Shown piece by piece: positions 35,045 through 40,549 of a DNA stretch of 40,549 nt; position 1 is the first letter of the stretch, and each line of letters starts with the position of its first letter. Made by a program: the position numbers and the translations under genes. The notes under the pieces were generated by a model. That model did not search any database. It was not told the DNA's origin and saw only the letters and a program-made list of their open reading frames with translations. The stretch spans positions 1 through 40,549 of the forward strand of contig CAINUX010000095.1 of the NCBI GenBank assembly GCA_903853895.1. The letters run 5' to 3'. Source of the stretch: an uncultured beta proteobacterium. GTDB lineage: Bacteria; Pseudomonadota; Gammaproteobacteria; Burkholderiales; Burkholderiaceae_C.

Positions 35045-37249
35045 ATGGAAATCAAAGTCAATTTTCTCGATAAGCTTCGTCTTGAAGCCAAGTTTGATGA
35101 TTTCACGGTGGTGGCCGATCAGCCTATACGCTACAAGGGCGATGGCTCGGCGCCGGGGCCGTTCGATTACTTTCTGGCTTCATCGGCCTTGTGTGCGGCT
35201 TACTTTGTGAAGCTGTACTGCGACACACGCAATATCCCGACCGACAACATCCGCCTCTCGCAAAACAATATCGTTGATCCGGAAAACCGCTACCAGCAGA
35301 TATTCAAGATCCAGGTCGAATTGCCGGCGGAACTCTCCGACAAAGACCGGCAAGGCATTTTGCGCTCCATCGAGCGTTGCACGGTCAAGAAAGTCGTTCA
35401 AGCCGGGCCTGAGTTTGTGATTGAAGCGGTAGAGAACCTGGATGCCGACGCGCAGGCCCTGCTGGCCTTGAAGCCGGCTTCTGACGCCAGCACCTATATC
35501 GTGGGGAAGGATCTGCCACTGGAGCAAACCATCGCCAATATGTCGGGCGTTCTGGCGGCCTTGGGCATCAAGATTGAAATCGCTTCGTGGCGCAATATCA
35601 TTCCCAATGTGTGGTCGTTGCATATCCGTGACGCGCACTCGCCCATGTGTTTCACCAATGGAAAGGGAGCGACCAAAGAAAGCGCGCTGGCGTCGGCCTT
35701 GGGCGAATATATCGAGCGCCTCAATAACAACCATTTCTACGCGGGGTCGTTCTGGGGCGAAGACATCGCCAACGCGGCGTTTGTCCATTATCCGAACGAG
35801 CGCTGGTTCAAGCCTGGCAAGAAGGATGCGTTGCCGACGGGAATTCTGGATGCGTACTGCCTGCAAATCTACAACCCCGATGGCGAGTTGCGTGGCTCGC
35901 ATCTAATCGACACCAACTCCGGCAATGTGCAGCGCGGTATCTGTTCGCTCCCCTTTATGCGCCAATCCGATGGCGAAGTGGTGTATTTCCCGTCCAACCT
36001 GGTTGAAAACCTCTTTGTGAGCAATGGCATGAGTGCTGGCAATACGCTGGCCGAAGCGCAAGTGCAATGCCTGTCCGAAATTTTCGAACGAGCGGTCAAG
36101 CGCGAAATTCTGGAAGGTGAAATCGCTTTGCCGGATGTGCCGCACGACGTGCTGGCGAAATACCCTGGCATTCTGGCCGGCATTCAGGGCTTGGAAGAGC
36201 AAGGCTTTCCGGTGCTGGTGAAGGATGCATCGCTGGGCGGGACCTACCCGGTAATGTGCGTCACCCTGATGAACCCGCGCACAGGCGGTGTCTTTGCCTC
36301 GTTTGGCGCGCACCCCAGCTTCGAAGTGGCACTGGAACGCAGTCTGACGGAATTGCTGCAGGGTCGCAGTTTTGAGGGCCTGAACGATCTGCCTCGGCCC
36401 ACCTTTGCAAGTGAAGCCGTGACGGAGCCAAACAACTTCGTCGAACACTTCATCGATTCCAGCGGCATTGTGTCGTGGCGTTTTTTCAGTGCCAAAGTGG
36501 ATTTCGATTTTGTCGAGTGGGATTTTTCTGGCCAGGGCGAAAATTCCAATGCTGAGGGGGCCGCGACCTTGCTCGGCATTCTTGAGGACATGGGCAAAGA
36601 GGTGTACACGGCGGTCCATGACCAGCTAGGCGCCATCGCTTGCCGGATTTTGGTCCCCGGCTATTCGGAAATTTATCCGGTAGACGATTTGATCTGGGAT
36701 AACACCAACAAGGCGCTGATGTTCCGCGCCGATATCCTGAATTTGCATCGCCTGGACGACCCAAGCCTGCAAGCACTGCTGGAGCGTTTGGAGAACAACG
36801 AGCTGGATGACTACGGCGACATCGCCACATTGATCGGCATCGAATTTGACGAGAACACGGCCTGGGGTCAGCTGACCGTTCTGGAGTTGAAGCTGCTCAT
36901 TCATCTCGCCTTGCAGCAATTCGAGGCGGCGCACGAGCTGGTGGGCGCTTATCTGCAGTACAACGACAACACCGTCGAGCGCGGCTTGTTTTATCAGGCC
37001 TTGAACGTGGTGCTGGAGGTGCGGCAGGGTGAGGACCTGGATCTGGGCGATTACGTGGTCAATTTCCGCCGGATGTATGGCGACCCGCGGATGGACGCGG
37101 TGCTGGGCTCAGTGGACGGCAGCGTGCGCTTCTTTGGCTTGACGCCAACGAGCATCAAACTGGATGGGCTCGACAGGCACCAGCGCCTGATCGACAGCTA
37201 CAAAAAACTGCATATGGCACGGGTCAATGTGGCGGCTAAAGCCGGTTAG
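35045..37249 (+). CDS. OsmC-YcaO fusion protein
   Basis: 734 residues. The N-terminal OsmC domain (about 1-135) carries the redox Cys pair Cys50 ('FLASSALCAAYF') and Cys112 ('SIERCTVKK'), typical of organic peroxide reductases. Residues about 145-560 are a YcaO domain: 'TNGKGATKESALASALGEYI', 'NGMSAGNTLAEAQVQCLSEI' and 'GAHPSFEVALERSLTELLQG', the Glu-rich ATP-binding strands of the superfamily. The last about 150 residues look TPR-like and match the C-terminal part of E. coli YcaO. YcaO proteins use ATP to modify peptide backbones; E. coli YcaO is linked to RimO-dependent methylthiolation of ribosomal protein S12. No peptide precursor or RimO gene is adjacent. The ribosome site is poor. Confidence 0.9.
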   Translation: MEIKVNFLDKLRLEAKFDDFTVVADQPIRYKGDGSAPGPFDYFLASSALCAAYFVKLYCDTRNIPTDNIRLSQNNIVDPENRYQQIFKIQVELPAELSDKDRQGILRSIERCTVKKVVQAGPEFVIEAVENLDADAQALLALKPASDASTYIVGKDLPLEQTIANMSGVLAALGIKIEIASWRNIIPNVWSLHIRDAHSPMCFTNGKGATKESALASALGEYIERLNNNHFYAGSFWGEDIANAAFVHYPNERWFKPGKKDALPTGILDAYCLQIYNPDGELRGSHLIDTNSGNVQRGICSLPFMRQSDGEVVYFPSNLVENLFVSNGMSAGNTLAEAQVQCLSEIFERAVKREILEGEIALPDVPHDVLAKYPGILAGIQGLEEQGFPVLVKDASLGGTYPVMCVTLMNPRTGGVFASFGAHPSFEVALERSLTELLQGRSFEGLNDLPRPTFASEAVTEPNNFVEHFIDSSGIVSWRFFSAKVDFDFVEWDFSGQGENSNAEGAATLLGILEDMGKEVYTAVHDQLGAIACRILVPGYSEIYPVDDLIWDNTNKALMFRADILNLHRLDDPSLQALLERLENNELDDYGDIATLIGIEFDENTAWGQLTVLELKLLIHLALQQFEAAHELVGAYLQYNDNTVERGLFYQALNVVLEVRQGEDLDLGDYVVNFRRMYGDPRMDAVLGSVDGSVRFFGLTPTSIKLDGLDRHQRLIDSYKKLHMARVNVAAKAG

Positions 37250-37617
37250 GGCTACGAGTCATGGCTGAGGTGTTGCCGTTCTTCCCCCGGCACAAACGTG
37301 TGTTCGATACCAGAACGCTTTCCTGAGTTATCGCGTTGCACACCTATGGAGATCAAGTCGAATGGCCGCTATGGGTGGCACCCGCCGAATATGTCCGAAG
37401 CGCCAGGGACGGCAAAGCGCCCGAAGTCACCACCGGATCGGGCCAGCTGTCGACGCTCGTGAATGGCAGATATCTGGATGTCGCAACAAGTGCCTTCTCG
37501 ATACCTGCAATTCGAGCGATTTGGAATAGCCGATCGACGAGTCTTTCCAATTCAAAGGTCACCAATATTTGGCGTTGGATGGTTTAGCTGTCGAATGTTC
37601 CTGTCGTACGAAAAACT
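37250..37617. other. Intergenic region, 368 bp, no supportable gene
   Basis: Open frames on both strands (37336-37587 plus, 37353-37565 minus) overlap each other, match nothing known and lack ribosome sites. It may be the remnant of a gene. No repeat or RNA recognised. Confidence 0.4.
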
Positions 37618-38163
37618 TCAAAGGTAGGTAGAAACCGGCTCGTGTGCATGCCGCATATGCAGCGACAAGCCCAGGGCAGCCATGTGATTTGCATTGCGGC
37701 CCAGGATGGTTTGCGACAAAGGCAGGAATTCCTTTTCCTCAAAATCTGCATGCGCCAGATATTGCGCCACTAGGCGCTGCACGTCGTCGGCGTTCACGTC
37801 GTCAAAGCGCCCCTTGGTCACTTTCTTCAACCCCGCCTCAATGTGTTTCCACAGCTTTTCCAGCGTGCGGTGTTCATCGGTCAGTCGCTTCACCATAGCA
37901 TTCACGAGCGCATGCTCAGCGCCCTTCTCTGCATGCAACAGCACCACAGGAAACAACTCGCGTTCTTCATCCAGATGGTGTTCAAAAATGGCCTCCCGAA
38001 AAAAGGACACGGATTGCTCGGCAATCTGGCTGGCGCGCTCGGCCGGTGCCAGCAGAGCGGGCAACTCACCCAGCAGGTGCAGCCTTTTGACAATGCCCGC
38101 ATGGCATTGCGAGAAATCCTGAATCGGTGCGTTGCCGTCGACAACAGGTGAGGATGTAGTCAT
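37618..38163 (-). CDS. Hemerythrin-like (HHE) protein
   Basis: 181 residues, all helical. The HHE metal-binding pattern is present: His21 in 'FSQCHAGIVKR', His63 and Glu67 in 'EHHLDEERELFP', His98 in 'DEHRTLEKLW', His138 and Glu142 in 'LAHADFEEKEFLP'. Such di-iron proteins bind oxygen, sense nitric oxide or iron, or protect iron-sulfur clusters. The ATG at 38163 has a strong GGAG six bases upstream, so it is preferred over the ATG at 38181. It follows dctM by 37 bp on the same strand and may be on the TRAP transcript. Confidence 0.85.
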   Translation of the reverse strand: MTTSSPVVDGNAPIQDFSQCHAGIVKRLHLLGELPALLAPAERASQIAEQSVSFFREAIFEHHLDEERELFPVVLLHAEKGAEHALVNAMVKRLTDEHRTLEKLWKHIEAGLKKVTKGRFDDVNADDVQRLVAQYLAHADFEEKEFLPLSQTILGRNANHMAALGLSLHMRHAHEPVSTYL

Positions 38164-38200
38164 GTTGATCTCCTTGATCATTCAGTAAACAGGTGATACA

Positions 38201-39526
38201 TCACATCGACCGCACCAGCCACAGTGACAGGGCCGGGAAGGCAACCAAGAAACCGATGCGGATAAAGTCAGACGCCAGAAAAGGCATGACACCCTTGGCT
38301 GTCTCGATGTAAGGCACGTCCTTGGCCAGCTTCTGGATAATGAACAGATTCATGCCCACTGGTGGGTGCACCAGGCCAATCTCCACCACCATCAACGCCA
38401 GAATGCCAAACCAGACCGACTTGTCCGGCACGCTCATACCGAAGAAGTCCAAGCCCATGACCATGGGGTAGAAGATCGGAATGGTCAAGAGAATCATGGC
38501 CAGCGAGTCCATCACGCAGCCCAACAACACGTAAACAACCAATATCGCTACCAAAACAGCCATCGGAGGCAGGCCACTGCCCTTGACCCATTCGGCCAGT
38601 TCGGTGGGTAACTGCGTGATCGCCAGACCCGAGTTCAGCAAGTCGGCACCAAGCAGCACCATGAAGATCATGGCGGTGGCATAGGCGGTACCCATCAAGC
38701 TTTCCTTGATTCCCTTCCAGCGAAGTCCCCCGGTAATGACTGCCAGAATGCCACAGGCAGCAGCGCCAATGGAGGCGGCCTCAGTCGGGTTGGCCCAGCC
38801 ACCGTAGATGCCCACAATCACCACGGCAAACACGCCCATAACGGGGATCACAGCCACCGTGGCCCTCAGGCGTTCGGCCCAACTGTGCCGCTGTCCAGCC
38901 GGCCCGGCTTTGGGGTCCAGCGTGACCAAAATCTTGATGACCAACATATATCCGGTCATAGCGATCAGGCCGGGGATGACCGCTGCCATGAATAGCTTGC
39001 CAATCGACTCCTGCGTCAGCACGGCGTAGATCACCAGCGGCACCGAGGGCGGAATCATGATGCCCAGTGTGCCGGCCGCGGCGAGCGTCCCAGTGGACAA
39101 ACGCCCCGAATACCCATGCGCACGCAATTCAGGCAGTGCCACCTGGGCCATGGTGGCCGCCGTCGCCAATGACGAGCCGCAGATGGCACCAAAGCCGGCA
39201 CAGGCCCCGGTGGCGGCCATGGCCAGGCCCCCACGCCAGTGGCCCATGAAAGCCGAAGCGAACTTGAACAGCGACTTGGACAACCCACCATGGGTGGCGA
39301 ACTGGCCCATCAGCATGAACAGCGGAATGACCGCTAGGTCGTAATTCGACAAGCGGGCATAGGCCAGGTGGTTCAGCGTGAACAGCAAGGACGAGGGGTC
39401 ACCTCCGTTCATAACCAGAAAACCCGCCGAGCCGCCGATCAGCATGCCAACACCCACATGGATGCGCATGGCCAGCAGTGCCATCAGGCCGGCAAAAATC
39501 AGGAGTCCGATGGTCATGCCGCTCAT
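38201..39526 (-). CDS. dctM: TRAP transporter large permease (DctM)
   Basis: 441 residues with about 12 hydrophobic segments, the normal size of DctM. Typical motifs: 'MTIGLLIFAGLMALLAMR', 'FATHGGLSKSLF', 'GAICGSSLATAATMAQVALP', 'LAAAGTLGIMIPPSVPLVIY' and 'GLVHPPVGMNLFIIQ'. Together with DctQ it forms the sodium-driven membrane part of a tripartite transporter for organic acids. The ATG at 39526 has GGGAG nine bases upstream and overlaps the dctQ stop (ATGA), so translation is coupled. Longer upstream starts would overlap dctQ. Substrate unknown. Confidence 0.93.
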   Translation of the reverse strand: MSGMTIGLLIFAGLMALLAMRIHVGVGMLIGGSAGFLVMNGGDPSSLLFTLNHLAYARLSNYDLAVIPLFMLMGQFATHGGLSKSLFKFASAFMGHWRGGLAMAATGACAGFGAICGSSLATAATMAQVALPELRAHGYSGRLSTGTLAAAGTLGIMIPPSVPLVIYAVLTQESIGKLFMAAVIPGLIAMTGYMLVIKILVTLDPKAGPAGQRHSWAERLRATVAVIPVMGVFAVVIVGIYGGWANPTEAASIGAAACGILAVITGGLRWKGIKESLMGTAYATAMIFMVLLGADLLNSGLAITQLPTELAEWVKGSGLPPMAVLVAILVVYVLLGCVMDSLAMILLTIPIFYPMVMGLDFFGMSVPDKSVWFGILALMVVEIGLVHPPVGMNLFIIQKLAKDVPYIETAKGVMPFLASDFIRIGFLVAFPALSLWLVRSM

Positions 39527-40062
39527 GCTGTAACTCCCCGTGCCTGTTGTGCTGAAACTGTCACCCGGTAAAACGCAGCGGCGGCCAGCAAGGCAAAGCT
39601 GGGAACCAGCAAAATAACCGGCTGCCACAGGGGAATCAGCAGCAGGGCCGAGACCTCTGTGTTTTCATAACATTCATGGGTGTACAGCGCGGTGCGCCAG
39701 GAGATGGCGATAGCGGCCACCATCAGCAGCGCGTGGGCAACAGTGTCGAGCGCCGCCCGCGCCTGCACGCTCATCCAAGTGGTCAGGGCATCGACCTTGA
39801 TGTGATGGTCGTGCATTTCGCAGGCTGGCAAGAACGCCGCCGAGCCAACTGCCGCGCCCATCATCAGCAACTCCATGTCACCATCAATCGGTGCCGAAAA
39901 CAGCTTGCGCCCGACGATGGAGATGATGGACATGACGACCAGGGCCACAAAGACAAAGCCACCGGAAAGCGCCCACCAGGTGACCACTTTGTCGAGCTGG
40001 CCTGCCAGCCCCTTCGGCCCAGGTTTGACGACGCTGTCGACGTCGGGTAAGAGTTCAGCCAT
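39523..40062 (-). CDS. dctQ: TRAP transporter small permease (DctQ)
   Basis: 179 residues with four membrane helices ('VVTWWALSGGFVFVALVVMS', 'GDMELLMMGAAVGSAAFLP', 'ALDTVAHALLMVAAIAISW', 'PLWQPVILLVPSFALLAAAAF'). 'ELLMMGAAVGSAAFLPACEMHDHHIKVD'-type sequence is the conserved DctQ core. The ATG at 40062 ('MAELLPDVD') is chosen; a longer frame to 40128 overlaps dctP. It sits 7 bp downstream of dctP and overlaps dctM by 4 bp. Confidence 0.88.
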   Translation of the reverse strand: MAELLPDVDSVVKPGPKGLAGQLDKVVTWWALSGGFVFVALVVMSIISIVGRKLFSAPIDGDMELLMMGAAVGSAAFLPACEMHDHHIKVDALTTWMSVQARAALDTVAHALLMVAAIAISWRTALYTHECYENTEVSALLLIPLWQPVILLVPSFALLAAAAFYRVTVSAQQARGVTA

Positions 40063-40069
40063 GGGAGTT

Positions 40070-40549
40070 CTACTTGTTGATGTACTTCTTGCCGATGGCA
40101 TGCACGTCGGCTGCAAGTTTGGCGCCATCCAGCCCGCGAGCGGAGGCCTGCTTGATCCAGTCTGCTTCCACCGAGGCGGAGGCCTTCAGCATTCCGTCGT
40201 AGACATCCTGTTTGATGACAAGAACCTTGTTCCCACGGGTCGCAAGGCCTTTCTTGGCATCTTCATTGCCTTGGTCCCAAGCCTTGCCGGCCAATTCAGA
40301 CAATGCCGCGCCGCTGTTCTTGTCAATAACTGCCTTGAGGTCTGCCGGCAATCCGTCATATTTCTGCTTGTTCATCAAGATAGTCAACGGGGTTTGACCG
40401 AAGCCGGGCAAGCTGGACTCGCCCACCATGTGGTACTTCGTGACCTCATCAATCTTGGCAACCGGCAGGACTTCCCACGGAGCCAACGCACCATCCACTA
40501 CGCCTTTTTGAATGCCTTCCGTTACCGCTGCCACCGGCATGTTCACCGG
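40070..40549 (-). CDS. dctP: TRAP transporter substrate-binding protein (DctP), C-terminal part
   Basis: Truncated by the window end; about 160 C-terminal residues are present. 'NMPVAAVTEGIQKGVVDGAL', 'PWEVLPVAKIDEVTKYHMV' and 'TILMNKQKYDGLPADLKAVI' are typical of the second lobe and hinge of TRAP periplasmic binding proteins. The signal peptide and first lobe lie beyond 40549. Ends in 'IGKKYINK'. First of three genes dctP-dctQ-dctM. The specific ligand cannot be told from this part. Confidence 0.9.
   Translation of the reverse strand, partial: PVNMPVAAVTEGIQKGVVDGALAPWEVLPVAKIDEVTKYHMVGESSLPGFGQTPLTILMNKQKYDGLPADLKAVIDKNSGAALSELAGKAWDQGNEDAKKGLATRGNKVLVIKQDVYDGMLKASASVEADWIKQASARGLDGAKLAADVHAIGKKYINK

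Noticed and set aside
37336..37587. 83-codon plus-strand frame (and the opposite frame at 37353-37565)
   Set aside because: They overlap, lack ribosome sites and match nothing; neither can be supported.

Overview
The window looks like chromosomal DNA of a high-GC betaproteobacterium, most likely Burkholderiales, family Comamonadaceae (Rhodoferax/Polaromonas-like). The evidence is the gene content (PfkB kinase, DUF2799 lipoprotein, TRAP transporter, MOSC, OsmC-YcaO fusion) and three intergenic repeat families that I remember as typical of that family. I see no phage, transposon, integrase or CRISPR array.

Layout. 1-4.0 kb: a DUF1566 lipoprotein, a DUF2306 membrane protein, and a translationally coupled pair of a SAM methyltransferase and an EgtB/SenA-type nonheme-iron synthase. 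4.5-12.9 kb: an alpha-glucan locus. A secreted pullulanase and an aldo/keto reductase run leftward. A secreted GH13 amylase-type enzyme and a cytoplasmic-looking GH31 alpha-glucosidase run rightward. Two copies of a ~173 bp repeat flank parts of it. 13.0-15.0 kb: a MOSC protein, small hypothetical genes and tRNA-Gly(CCC). 15.0-19.8 kb: gabD, alaS and a thioredoxin-like gene.

19.8-31.7 kb is a rightward run of central-carbon and redox genes: a 2-oxoacid:ferredoxin oxidoreductase operon (gamma, alpha, beta, then a GltD-like flavoprotein fused to a two-cluster ferredoxin), 6-phosphofructokinase, MaeB malic enzyme, an orphan hybrid histidine kinase, ferredoxin-NADP reductase and a PfkB sugar/nucleoside kinase. 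A candidate FNR/ANR box with a -10 element at the class II distance precedes the oxidoreductase operon, which suggests induction when oxygen is low. Such a complex could pass electrons between 2-oxoacids, ferredoxin and NAD(P)H.

31.7-35.0 kb holds a DUF2799 lipoprotein, a putative 2-oxoglutarate/iron oxygenase, a decayed MerR / DUF2938 / DUF2798 locus whose SoxR-like operator is still perfect, an HD-domain phosphohydrolase and a hypothetical gene. 35.0-40.5 kb holds the OsmC-YcaO fusion, a hemerythrin-like protein and a leftward TRAP transporter (dctP cut by the window edge, dctQ, dctM).

The most interesting items are the putatively oxygen-regulated oxidoreductase operon with its fused electron-transfer subunit, the dead MerR locus with an intact operator, the 173 bp repeat with terminal inverted repeats, the orphan EgtB/SenA-like enzyme, and the OsmC-YcaO fusion. 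All functional calls are from reading the sequence; no database search was run.
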